Assembly (NCBI GenBank): GCA_937926105.1 | Contig: CALANS010000130.1 | Coordinates: forward strand, 62,001-126,000 | Source of the DNA: an uncultured Actinomycetes bacterium | Lineage (GTDB): Bacteria > Actinomycetota > Actinomycetes > Mycobacteriales > Nakamurellaceae | Direction: 5' to 3' | DNA length: 64,000 nt | Shown: positions 18,543 to 26,310 of the stretch, one piece after another | Numbering within the stretch: the first letter of the stretch is position 1 | Layout of the letters: every line of letters begins with the position of its first letter | Program-made: the position numbers and the translations under genes | Notes under the pieces: generated by a model | Databases searched by the model: none | Seen by the model: the letters and a program-made list of their open reading frames with translations, nothing else | Told to the model about the DNA's origin: nothing

Positions 18543-18667
18543 CCGCCGACCTCCCGTCACCGCTACCACCGAACATCTGTGCCAAGGTTAGCGACTCGAT
18601 CCGACATAGCACAAGTGTTCGCTGCTGCGCCATCGCGGTGACCTCCCCGCATGGCAGGGGGCGGCGA

Positions 18668-18694
18668 TGTCACGGCAGCACCGGCTGACTCGTC
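18668..18694 (+). promoter_or_regulatory. Candidate ECF41-type sigma promoter upstream of the epimerase gene
   Basis: TGTCACG (18668-18674), a 16-bp spacer, then CGTC (18691-18694), about 55 bp before the epimerase ATG. As I recall it, the promoter described for ECF41 sigma factors is TGTCACA with a spacer near 16 bp and CGTC; this copy differs at one position. It precedes the gene pair that encodes such a sigma factor, as expected for autoregulation. Confidence 0.7.
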
Positions 18695-18748
18695 CCGTAT
18701 ACGGCACAGCAAAGCGACAACAAGGACACAACACGGAAGGTGACGGAC

Positions 18749-19681
18749 ATGAAGGTCTTCGTAGCGGGCGGATCGGGACTTCTCGGGCAGCATCTGATCC
18801 CGCAGTTGGTGGCTCGCGGGCATCACGTGACGGCGAGCACCACCAATCCCAGCAAGCTCGGTGCGCTGCAGCGGCTGGGTGCCGAGGCGGTGGTGATGGA
18901 CGGGCTGGACGCGGCCTCGGTCGGGCATGCGGTGGCGAGCGCCGCCCCGGAGGTGATCGTGCACCAGATGACGGCGATCTCCGCTACGCACGCCGGCAAG
19001 CCCAACTTCAAGCACATGGATCGCTGGTTCGCCGGGACCAACAGACTGCGCATCGAGGGAACCGACCACCTGGTGGCGGCCGCCCAGGCCACCGGCGTCG
19101 GGCACCTCGTCGCGCAGGGTTACGCCAGTTGGAACGGCCTGCAGACCGGCGGCTGGATCAAGACCGAGGCCGACCCGCTGGACTCCCTGGCCGGAACGCC
19201 GGCCGAGCCGGTGGCGGGCGCCCTGCGCCACCTGGAGGGGGCGGTCCTGCAGGCCGGCGGCGCGGTGCTGCGCTACGGCGGGCTGTACGGACCCGGCGCG
19301 ACCGACGACCAGGTCGAACTGGTCCGCCGCCGGATGTTCCCGCTGGTCGGCGACGGGGCCGGCCACACCTCGTGGATCCACCTGCACGACGCCGCAAGCG
19401 CTACCGTGTTGGCCGTGGAGCAGCGCGCCACCGGAGTGTTCAACATCGTGGACGACGAGCCGGCAGCGGCCAACCAGTGGCTGCCGTACCTGGCATCGTG
19501 CGCGGGTGCCAAGCCGCCCCGCCGGGTCTCCGCCTGGCTGGCCCGGCTGCTGGCCGGCGAGATAGCGGTGACGATGATGACGAAGGGCCGCGGGTTTTCC
19601 AACGCGAAGGCCAGAGCCGAACTGGGCTGGCAGCTGCGCTACCCCTCCTGGCGCGAGGGCTTCCGGACTGCGCTGGCATGA
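18749..19681 (+). CDS. NAD(P)-dependent epimerase/dehydratase, ECF41 partner
   Basis: 310 residues from ATG 18749; GGAAGG lies eight bases upstream, whereas the in-frame GTG at 18740 overlaps that ribosome binding site. The N-terminal Rossmann motif is VFVAGGSGLLGQHL. The rest follows the extended SDR/NmrA-like fold, but the usual YxxxK catalytic pair is not obvious (the matching stretch reads VAQGYASWNG), so an atypical SDR is likely. The stop overlaps the sigma-factor start by 4 bp. ECF41 genes are typically found next to carboxymuconolactone decarboxylase, oxidoreductase or epimerase genes, which fits this arrangement. Substrate unknown. Confidence 0.85.
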   Translation: MKVFVAGGSGLLGQHLIPQLVARGHHVTASTTNPSKLGALQRLGAEAVVMDGLDAASVGHAVASAAPEVIVHQMTAISATHAGKPNFKHMDRWFAGTNRLRIEGTDHLVAAAQATGVGHLVAQGYASWNGLQTGGWIKTEADPLDSLAGTPAEPVAGALRHLEGAVLQAGGAVLRYGGLYGPGATDDQVELVRRRMFPLVGDGAGHTSWIHLHDAASATVLAVEQRATGVFNIVDDEPAAANQWLPYLASCAGAKPPRRVSAWLARLLAGEIAVTMMTKGRGFSNAKARAELGWQLRYPSWREGFRTALA

Positions 19682-20670
19682 CTGGCATGACCCGGGCCAG
19701 CGGCGACACCGAAGAGTTCAGGCGGCTGCAGCCGCTCTTGTTCTCCATCGCCTACCGCATGCTGGGCACCGTCAGCGAGGCGGAAGACGCGGTGGGCGAG
19801 GCATGGCTGCGGTATCAGGGCTACCGTGCCTCGAACCCGGAGCCGGCTTCGCCCAAGGCATTCTTGTCGGCGGTGGTGACGCGCATCTGCATCGACGTGC
19901 TGCGCTCCGCGCGGGTGCGGCGCGAGGCGTACACCGGCAGTTGGTTCCCCGAGCCCATTGTGGAAGACCCGTACTCCGATCCCGCGCGCACCGCGGAGCT
20001 GGCCGACTCCCTGTCCACGGCCTCGCTGTTGTTGCTGGAGCGGCTCAGCCCGGCCGAGCGGGCGGTGTTCGTGCTGCGCGAGGTGTTCGCCTTCGACTTC
20101 GCCGAGATCTCTTCCGCGGTGGGCCGTTCCGAGGTGGCGTGCCGGCAGCTCGCGGTCCGGGCGCGGGCGCATATGGCCGCGGGCCGGCCCCGCTTCGAGG
20201 CGGATCGTCGAGAACGAGAGCGCCTGGCGACCAGCTTCTTCGACGCCCTGACCGACGGTGACGTGGAGGGCCTGCGAGAGCTGCTCGCCAGCGACGTGCT
20301 GATGGTCGGCGACAGTGGCGGGAAGGCACCGCTGTGGGGTCGTGGGATCGCCGGAGCGCCGAACGTCTGCCGGGTATTGGTCTCCCTGTTCCCCGCATTC
20401 GCGCGGCTGGGCGGCACCGTGCAGCGGCAGGAGCTGAACGGCCAACCGGGGGCCATCTTCCGGGACCGAGACGGAAGGATCATCAACACCTGGACGATCG
20501 ACGTCGCGGACGGGCAGATTCAGGCGATCCGGGCCATGCTCAATCCCGACAAGCTGGCGCACCTCGGCCCGGTGGCGGACGCCTGGGCGGTGCTGCGCGA
20601 GGTGCAGCTGACCCGCCTGCCGGGCGACCGGCCCGAGCACGAACGCCTCGGCGGCGGTGGGGCACACTGA
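19678..20670 (+). CDS. ECF41 family RNA polymerase sigma factor with SnoaL-like C-terminal extension (SigJ-like)
   Basis: 330 residues from ATG 19678, overlapping the epimerase stop (ATGA). Sigma region 2 (FRRLQPLLFSIAYRMLGTVSEAEDAVGEAWLRY) and region 4 (LSPAERAVFVLREVFAFDFAEISSAVGRS) fill the first 180 residues. They are joined by WFPEP, close to the WLPEP linker motif of ECF41. The C-terminal SnoaL/NTF2-like domain carries GDSGGK, near the DGGG(R/K) motif, and NPDKL at about 289-293. No anti-sigma gene is present; in ECF41 proteins the extension itself modulates activity. A matching promoter lies upstream of the pair. M. tuberculosis SigJ is a known relative. Confidence 0.9.
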   Translation: MTGMTRASGDTEEFRRLQPLLFSIAYRMLGTVSEAEDAVGEAWLRYQGYRASNPEPASPKAFLSAVVTRICIDVLRSARVRREAYTGSWFPEPIVEDPYSDPARTAELADSLSTASLLLLERLSPAERAVFVLREVFAFDFAEISSAVGRSEVACRQLAVRARAHMAAGRPRFEADRRERERLATSFFDALTDGDVEGLRELLASDVLMVGDSGGKAPLWGRGIAGAPNVCRVLVSLFPAFARLGGTVQRQELNGQPGAIFRDRDGRIINTWTIDVADGQIQAIRAMLNPDKLAHLGPVADAWAVLREVQLTRLPGDRPEHERLGGGGAH

Positions 20671-20698
20671 CCGTTCGGGTGCGCCGGCGAGCGCTCGC

Positions 20699-21355
20699 TC
20701 AGCCCCCGGTCGGCTCGCCCAGGTAGAAGGCCGTGGTGCGCCCCGCGGCGGCGGTTGCCTGCTCGACCGGCGTTCCGGCGGCCGCCGACGCGTCCCCCCA
20801 CCGTGCGCTCGCGGCGCGGATGAACTGCCGGGCGGGCGCGGTCTGGGTGAACGCTTCCGGATCGGCCGGCCGATCCTGCCCGGTGATCAGGTGCATCGCC
20901 AGGCCGAGCAATGCCAGGTCCCAGCCCACACCGGTGGCACCCGGGCCGAACTGGGCCCAGAACTCGGAGTCCGCGTCACCGCTGTGGGTGTGCTCGAGGG
21001 TGAGCCGTGCCCCGTCGCCGTCGGGGGTGAGCAGCAGCCGGAGCTGGCTGGAGTCTCCACCGAACTCCCACGTCACGGTGAACGAGCGGGGAGGCTCGCA
21101 CTCCACCACCTCACCCGAGGCGTTGCCCTCGACCTGGTAGCGCCCGCCCAGCCGAAGGTCGCCGGTGACCGGCGCGAACCAACGCGCCAGCCGATCGGGG
21201 GTGGTGCAGGCCTCCCATAGGTCGTCGATCGTGGTCGGGTAGGACTGGCTGAGCCTCTGAACGGTGCGTTGGGTGTTGCCGTCGCGCTCGATGCTCAGAC
21301 CGCGGCGAACCTCGTCCGGCTGGGTGGCGATGAGGTCGTCTGGCTGCTCGGTCAT
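20699..21355 (-). CDS. SRPBCC / AHSA1 domain protein
   Basis: 218 residues from ATG 21355 (MTEQPDD), overlapping the ArsR stop by 4 bp. The core is a START-like fold of the AHSA1 type (LSQSYPTTIDDLWEACTTPDRLARWFAPVTGDLRLGGRYQVEGNASGEVVECEPPRSFTVTWEFG). A helical C-terminal section follows. Such proteins bind hydrophobic ligands and are very often co-transcribed with a small ArsR-type regulator, as here. Biochemical role unknown. Confidence 0.88.
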   Translation of the reverse strand: MTEQPDDLIATQPDEVRRGLSIERDGNTQRTVQRLSQSYPTTIDDLWEACTTPDRLARWFAPVTGDLRLGGRYQVEGNASGEVVECEPPRSFTVTWEFGGDSSQLRLLLTPDGDGARLTLEHTHSGDADSEFWAQFGPGATGVGWDLALLGLAMHLITGQDRPADPEAFTQTAPARQFIRAASARWGDASAAAGTPVEQATAAAGRTTAFYLGEPTGG

Positions 21356-21720
21356 GGTCGGTCCCGTCTCCTGGTCGATGTCGGCGATGTGCCGTCTCGT
21401 CGTTGTCTCTTGCCGCGCGCGATCTCGGTCGCGAGCGCGTCCAGGCGGGGCGCCCAGAACCTCCGGAACGGGTCGAGCCATTCGTCGGCCTCCCGGAGCG
21501 GTTCCGGATTCAGCGAATACAGGCGACGGGCACCTTCGGCCCGTACGTCGGTAAACCCCGCCTCTCGCAACACCTTGAGGTGTTGCGAGACTCCCGGCTG
21601 ACTGATTCCGAATTCCTCGCTGACTACCCGGACGATGTCGCCCGCCGACAGCTCACCCCGGCTCAACAGCTCCAAGATGCGGCGCCGGACCGGATCGCCG
21701 AGGACATCGAACGCGTGCAC
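21352..21720 (-). CDS. ArsR family transcriptional regulator (SdpR-like)
   Basis: 122 residues. Winged helix: DVLGDPVRRRILELLSRGELSAGDIV, then ISQPGVSQHLKVLREAGFTDVRAEGARRLYSLNPEPL. No CxC metal site is present. It belongs to the autorepressor type paired with AHSA1-domain genes. The C-terminal 20 residues are Arg/Thr-rich. A perfect inverted repeat, CTTGA-N6-TCAAG, starts 20 bp upstream of its ATG and is a good operator candidate. Confidence 0.9.
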   Translation of the reverse strand: MHAFDVLGDPVRRRILELLSRGELSAGDIVRVVSEEFGISQPGVSQHLKVLREAGFTDVRAEGARRLYSLNPEPLREADEWLDPFRRFWAPRLDALATEIARGKRQRRDGTSPTSTRRRDRP

Positions 21721-21739
21721 CAGTCGAATATAACCGATC

Positions 21740-21755
21740 CTTGATATAAGTCAAG
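21740..21755. promoter_or_regulatory. Candidate ArsR operator CTTGA-N6-TCAAG
   Basis: A perfect 5-bp inverted repeat in an AT-rich island 20 bp upstream of the ArsR start and just beyond the end of the VOC gene. Operator function is inferred from position and symmetry. Confidence 0.45.
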
Positions 21756-21773
21756 ACCGATACGCGATCGGGT

Positions 21774-22175
21774 TCAATCCGTCGTGGACGCGCCCTCGGG
21801 CAGGTCGTAGGCGGTGGGGTGCGCGGGTTGGTACAACAGCATGCTGCCGGCCCCCGGCACGACGAACTCCGTGGTCAGACCGAACCCGTCGTCACGGACC
21901 TCGCGGGCGAATTCCACCCCACGGCCGGTCAGCTCCGCGACGGTCGCCTCGATGTCGTCACACATCAGGGCTATCTCGTGGTGCTGGCCGATGGACCACG
22001 AATCGTCACCAGCGCCGCCTGAGGTGGGATGCACGCCCATCTCCCCGGCACCGGTGCGGAAGATCAGCCACCCTCCCCCGCTGTCCACGTACGGCCAGCC
22101 GATCACGTCCCGCAGGAACGCGCGAGCCCGCTCCGGGTCGTCGGCGTAGATCAGGGTGTGCACGGCGGTCATCAT
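21774..22175 (-). CDS. VOC (glyoxalase/bleomycin-resistance) family protein
   Basis: 133 residues built from two beta-alpha-beta-beta-beta modules (VHTLIYADDPERARAFLRDVIGWPYVDSGGGWLIF and EIALMCDDIEATVAELTGRGVEFAREVRDDGFGLTTEFVVPGAGSMLLYQP). This is the vicinal-oxygen-chelate fold. Metal ligands may be His5 and a late Glu/Tyr position, but they are not certain. It could be a dioxygenase, isomerase or binding protein; nothing nearby decides. The start may be either of two adjacent ATG codons. Confidence 0.83.
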   Translation of the reverse strand: MMTAVHTLIYADDPERARAFLRDVIGWPYVDSGGGWLIFRTGAGEMGVHPTSGGAGDDSWSIGQHHEIALMCDDIEATVAELTGRGVEFAREVRDDGFGLTTEFVVPGAGSMLLYQPAHPTAYDLPEGASTTD

Positions 22176-22207
22176 CCGGCCATGATAGTGCCCGCGCGGG
22201 CCGACTC

Positions 22208-23059
22208 TCAGGTACCAAACCGCCCGCCGGATAGGATCGCCGAGGTCAGTGCGGCGGTCGCCTCCCCCGGCGCGCGCGGGCCGGTCAGCAACACGAAGTC
22301 GATCCCGCCCAGCGGCGGGAGTTTGCTGCTGGCAGGCATTTCCACCAGATCCGTCGGCCGCAGGCTGCGCGCGAAGATCGAGATCCCCAGGCCGGCCCGC
22401 ACCGCTGCCAGCACCCCGTTGACACCGCGCACGGTGCAGGTCACCTGGTAGCGCCTGCCCTGCGCCTCCAGCGCCTGCACCCCGAGGGAGCGGGAAAGGC
22501 TCGGCGCCGCGTACACCACCAGCGGTACCGGCCGATCCGGCTCCAGCCGAGTCCCCTCCGCCCCGGCCCAGACCAGCTTGTCCTTGCGCACCACGCGCGC
22601 ATTCCGATCGCCGGGCTGATGCTTGACGAACGCCAGGTCCACGTGACCGGACTCCAGCCGCCGGTGCAGCACTCCGCTCTGGCCGACGGTCAGTTCCAGA
22701 TCGATCCGCGGGTACAACCGGCGAAAGTCGCGCAGGATCCGCGGCAGCGGAGACAGGGCCAGATCGTCGGACACTCCGAATCGGAGCCGGCCGGCCAGTC
22801 CCGAGGACGAAAAGTACGCCACTGCTTGCTCATTCGCGGACAGGATGGTGCGCGCGAAGCCGACCATGGCCTCTCCATCGGCCGTCAGCGTGACGGTGCG
22901 CGTATCCCGCAGGAACAGCGAGCGCCCCACGGCCTCCTCGAGCTTGCGAATGTGTTGGCTCACCGTGGATTGGCCGACATCCAGCAGGGCCGCCGCACGG
23001 GTGAAGCTCAACGTCTCCGCCACGGCCACCAGGCTGCGCAACTGCTCCGGCTCGTACAC
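22208..23059 (-). CDS. LysR family transcriptional regulator
   Basis: 283 residues. The N-terminal helix-turn-helix is clear (LRSLVAVAETLSFTRAAALLDVGQSTVSQHIRKLEEAVGRSLFLRDTRTVTLTADG). The two-lobed effector domain follows from about residue 90 (RLRFGVSDDLALSPLPRILRDFRRLYPRIDLELTVG). It is divergent from the first of two tandem MFS genes with 125 bp between start codons, the usual arrangement for a LysR regulator and its target. Two palindromes occupy that gap. Effector unknown. Confidence 0.92.
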   Translation of the reverse strand: MYEPEQLRSLVAVAETLSFTRAAALLDVGQSTVSQHIRKLEEAVGRSLFLRDTRTVTLTADGEAMVGFARTILSANEQAVAYFSSSGLAGRLRFGVSDDLALSPLPRILRDFRRLYPRIDLELTVGQSGVLHRRLESGHVDLAFVKHQPGDRNARVVRKDKLVWAGAEGTRLEPDRPVPLVVYAAPSLSRSLGVQALEAQGRRYQVTCTVRGVNGVLAAVRAGLGISIFARSLRPTDLVEMPASSKLPPLGGIDFVLLTGPRAPGEATAALTSAILSGGRFGT

Positions 23060-23071
23060 GACCCCGCCCTA

Positions 23072-23113
23072 TCACGTGACGCGATGACAGTGATTTGATC
23101 AATCCGCTACTGT
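23072..23113. promoter_or_regulatory. Candidate LysR operator region
   Basis: In the gap between lysR-type and MFS genes lie TCACGTGA (23072-23079), TTGATCAA (23095-23102) and ACAGT-N17-ACTGT (23087-23113), the last nearly centred on the second palindrome. Several nested dyads in a divergent LysR region suggest regulator binding; assignment is inferred. Confidence 0.4.
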
Positions 23114-23184
23114 AATGTACCCGGCTCCGGGACGATGAAGTGGTCAAGCAAGCCGCATCGCACCGCCAACCCCCGGACGACATC

Positions 23185-24603
23185 GTGACCACCGCCGCCC
23201 CGGCCCAGCTCCACGCCGACCCTCCCCACGACACCAGCGCCCACACCCCCACTCCGCCATCCGCCATCCGGAGGGTCGCCCGCAGGCGCGTCGTCCGGCC
23301 CCGGACCGCGCCGACCAGCGTTCGCACGCATCGGACCGGCGGGAGCATGTTCTCCTCCCTGCGCACCCGCAACTTTCGGATCTTCGTGTCCGGCCAAGTG
23401 GTCTCCAACACCGGGGCCTGGACCCAGCGCGTCGCACAGGACTGGCTGGTGCTCACCCTCACCGGGAGCGCCGCCGCGGTGGGCATCGTCACCGCCCTGC
23501 AGTTTGTTCCGACGCTGATCTTCGGAATGCTCGGCGGGCTGGCTGCCGATCGGTTCGACAAGCGACGCATCCTGCTGACCACGCAATCCTCGCTCGGCCT
23601 GTGCTCCGCGCTGCTGGCGGGACTGTGCCTGACCGGCGTCGTGCAGTTCTGGCACATCGCCGTGATCGCGTTCGCCGGTGGCACGGCGGCGGCGTTCGAC
23701 AACCCGACCCGACAGGCCTTCGTGCACGAGATGGTCGGAGCGCGCCAGCTGCGCAACGCCGTCAGCATCAACTCGGCGGTGTTCAACCTGGGGGCCCTGG
23801 TCGGCCCCGCGGTCAGCGCGGCCTTGATCAGCGCCGTCGGCATCGGGTGGTCGTTCACCGCCAACGCGGGATCCTTTGCGGTCGTGGTCGTGGCGCTCGG
23901 GGTGATTCGCCGCGCCGAGTTGCATCGCGGTCTGGCGCTGGCCCGTGGCCGTGGCCAGATGCGATCCGCGCTGGCCGAGATTCGCCGGCGGCCGGAGCTG
24001 TGCTGGCCGATTGTGCTGGCCGGCATCTGCGGCTTTTTCACCTCCAACTTCCCCGTGGTGCTGACGGCCTTCGCCAAGGACTTCCACCTGGGACCCGGCG
24101 GCTACGGGCTGCTGACCTGCGCGCTGGCGGTGGGCTCGCTGGCCGGTGCGCTCTACTCGGCCCGCCGTCCCGGCGCGCGGCTGCGCAATCTGATGGAGCT
24201 CGCGCTGGCGCTGGCGGCGGCCCAGCTACTCGCGGCGTGCATGCCCGGAATGGTCACCCTCGCCGTGGCCCTGGCGTTGACCGGTGCAGCCTGCGTGCCG
24301 TTTGGCATTGCGGCCAACACGAGCATCCAGCTGGCTGCCGGGGATGCCATGCGCGGGCGAGTGATGGGCGTGTACATGCTGGTGGTGATCGGCGCGGCGG
24401 CGGCCGGCGGCCCGGCGATCGGCTTCCTGGCCGAGTGGGGCGGCGCCCGGACGGGGCTGATCGCCGGTGGGCTGGTGGTCAGCGCCGCGGCGGTGTACGT
24501 CTGCCATCGGCTCGCTCGCGCCACCCATGTCGCGGTCCAGCCCGAACTGCGGATGGCTCTGGACCGGATGCGCGGACGGTGGGCGCCCGGCATCGGGCGA
24601 TGA
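23185..24603 (+). CDS. MFS transporter, first of a tandem pair
   Basis: 472 residues if the GTG at 23185 is used (VTTAAPAQ). This matches the MTTTLPPG start of the neighbouring paralogue; alternatives are GTG 23140 and ATG 23347, the latter just before helix 1. About 12 helices, with the family loop GLAADRFDKRRILL between helices 2 and 3. It belongs to the EntS-like/MFS_3 exporters. Long collinear similarity to the next gene (for example TQRVAQDWLVLTLT and TALQFVPTLIFGM in both) shows a tandem duplication. Likely regulated by the divergent LysR gene; substrate unknown. Confidence 0.87.
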   Translation: MTTAAPAQLHADPPHDTSAHTPTPPSAIRRVARRRVVRPRTAPTSVRTHRTGGSMFSSLRTRNFRIFVSGQVVSNTGAWTQRVAQDWLVLTLTGSAAAVGIVTALQFVPTLIFGMLGGLAADRFDKRRILLTTQSSLGLCSALLAGLCLTGVVQFWHIAVIAFAGGTAAAFDNPTRQAFVHEMVGARQLRNAVSINSAVFNLGALVGPAVSAALISAVGIGWSFTANAGSFAVVVVALGVIRRAELHRGLALARGRGQMRSALAEIRRRPELCWPIVLAGICGFFTSNFPVVLTAFAKDFHLGPGGYGLLTCALAVGSLAGALYSARRPGARLRNLMELALALAAAQLLAACMPGMVTLAVALALTGAACVPFGIAANTSIQLAAGDAMRGRVMGVYMLVVIGAAAAGGPAIGFLAEWGGARTGLIAGGLVVSAAAVYVCHRLARATHVAVQPELRMALDRMRGRWAPGIGR

Positions 24604-24684
24604 CGAGCGCTCCGGCCGGGCAGCGGTTCTTCCCCCGGCGCACGGGTCGCCACCGAGCGCAGTTGTTGGTTTCCAGACAATCCT

Positions 24685-24721
24685 TCCGGCGGGCGGTGAC
24701 GGGCGTGCATCGCCCGCCGGA
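24685..24721 (+). terminator. Hairpin after first MFS gene
   Basis: A perfect 11-bp stem (TCCGGCGGGCG and its complement) with a 15-nt loop lies 82 bp after the MFS stop, in the 236-bp gap before the paralogue. No U-run follows. It could separate transcription of the two transporter genes. Nothing else is recognised in the gap. Confidence 0.5.
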
Positions 24722-24839
24722 TCCCTGGCGCGTGCATCACCAAACGCGATAACACTGATTCGACCGATCCGGCTCTGCCCGAGATTCCGGATCCGGACCA
24801 TGGAGGGCAGTACTCGAGCTACCCCTTCGTGAAAGCACC

Positions 24840-26177
24840 GTGACCACCACCCTCCCGCCCGGCGACCGACAGGCGCCCGCCCCGCCTACCCCCACCACCC
24901 CGCGCCGAGTCGGCATGTTCGCCGCGCTCGGCATCCGCAATTTCCGCTGGTTCGTCGTCGGCCAGGCCGCCTCGACCAGCGGGCTGTGGACGCAGCGGGT
25001 GGCGCAGGACTGGCTGGTGCTCACCCTGACTCACGACCCGTTCGCGGTCGGTGTCGCCACCGCCCTGCAATTTGTGCCGACGCTGATCTTCGGCATGCCG
25101 GCGGGTCTGGTCGCCGACCGGTTCGACAAGCGCCGGGTGCTGCTCGGCACGGTGTCCAGCCTGGGCGCGTGTGCCGCGATCCTGGGGTTGCTGTGTCTGA
25201 CGGGCACCGTCCAGCTCTGGCATGTGCTGGCGATCGCGTTCCTCACCGGCACCGCGGCCTGCTTCGACAACCCCACCCGGTCGGCGCTGGTGCACGAGAT
25301 CGTCGGACCCGACCGGCTGCGCAACGCGGTCAGCGTGAACTCCGCGGTGTTCCAGCTGGGCGCGCTGGCCGGTCCGGCCATCAGCGCCGGGCTGATCACG
25401 GCGGTGGGCACCGGCTGGGCCTTCGTGGCGTGTGCCGGGTGGTACGTGCTGGTCGCGCTGGCCTTCGCGCTGATCCGCAGGTCGGAGCTGCGCAGCGCCC
25501 CACCGCTGGTCCGCGGGCAGCGCCAGCTGCGCGAGGCCGTGGCCGAGATCGCCCGCACCCCCACCCTGCTCTGGCCGATCGCGCTGGCCGGCATCTGCGC
25601 GTTCTTCACCACCAACTTCGCCGTCACGCTCACGGCGTTCGCCAAGGACCTGCATCTGGACGCGGGCGGCTACGGATTGCTCACCGTCGCCCTGGCCGTC
25701 GGATCCCTGGTGGGCGCGCTGATCTCGGCCCGCAGGCCGGGCACCCGGCTGCGGCATCTGGTCGCGCTGGCGGCGGGACTGGCCGGCGCCCAGCTGATCG
25801 CGGCGACCGCCTCCGGCATGGCGAGCGTCACCGGCGCCTTCGTGCTCATTGGCATGGTCGGCATGCCGTTCCTGATCACCGCCAACACCAGCATCCAGCT
25901 GGCCGCCGGCGACACCATGCGGGGCCGCGTGATGGGGGTGTACATGCTGGTGACCCTGGGAGCGGCGGCAGCGGGTGGCCCCGTCATCGGCGTGCTTGCC
26001 CAGCGGTTTGGCGCTCCGGCCGGACTGCTGGCCGGCGCGGTCGTGACCGGGGTGGCCGCCGCGTACCTGGCCCGGCGCTTGGCTCGGCTGTCCCGGATCG
26101 AAGTGCGGGGGCACCTGCGGGTGGAGCTGGCACGGATGCGCGCGTGGCTGGCCGGCACCATCGGATCCGGGCGGTGA
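24840..26177 (+). CDS. MFS transporter, second of a tandem pair
   Basis: 445 residues from GTG 24840. The topology is the same as the preceding gene, with GLVADRFDKRRVLL at the helix 2-3 loop and near-identical segments around helices 1, 3 and 5. The N-terminal 25 residues are Pro/Thr-rich. The separation of 236 bp and an intervening hairpin suggest its own promoter, possibly the AT-richer stretch around 24740-24770. The C-terminal helix ends in a basic tail (RVELARMRAWLAG). Export of a small hydrophobic or siderophore-like compound is the family expectation, not shown here. Confidence 0.88.
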   Translation: MTTTLPPGDRQAPAPPTPTTPRRVGMFAALGIRNFRWFVVGQAASTSGLWTQRVAQDWLVLTLTHDPFAVGVATALQFVPTLIFGMPAGLVADRFDKRRVLLGTVSSLGACAAILGLLCLTGTVQLWHVLAIAFLTGTAACFDNPTRSALVHEIVGPDRLRNAVSVNSAVFQLGALAGPAISAGLITAVGTGWAFVACAGWYVLVALAFALIRRSELRSAPPLVRGQRQLREAVAEIARTPTLLWPIALAGICAFFTTNFAVTLTAFAKDLHLDAGGYGLLTVALAVGSLVGALISARRPGTRLRHLVALAAGLAGAQLIAATASGMASVTGAFVLIGMVGMPFLITANTSIQLAAGDTMRGRVMGVYMLVTLGAAAAGGPVIGVLAQRFGAPAGLLAGAVVTGVAAAYLARRLARLSRIEVRGHLRVELARMRAWLAGTIGSGR

Positions 26178-26290
26178 CGGCGCTCGGGGCGGGAGGGCGG
26201 TGACGACGCTCCGAGCGGAAGGACCTGGAGGCCGGCAGCGACGCTCCGGGTGGTGACACTCCGAGGCTGGTGACGACGCTCGGGGTCCCG
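26171..26290. repeat. Degenerate GGTGACGACGCTC repeats between convergent genes
   Basis: About five imperfect direct copies of a GGTGACGACGCTCCGAG-like phrase begin near 26171, 26197, 26234, 26251 and 26268. They fill the 133-bp gap between the MFS gene and hisS. Unit lengths vary (16-38 bp), so this is a degraded array rather than a clean tandem repeat. Confidence 0.55.
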
Positions 26291-26310
26291 ATGCTCGGCG
26301 CGCCGTCGCG

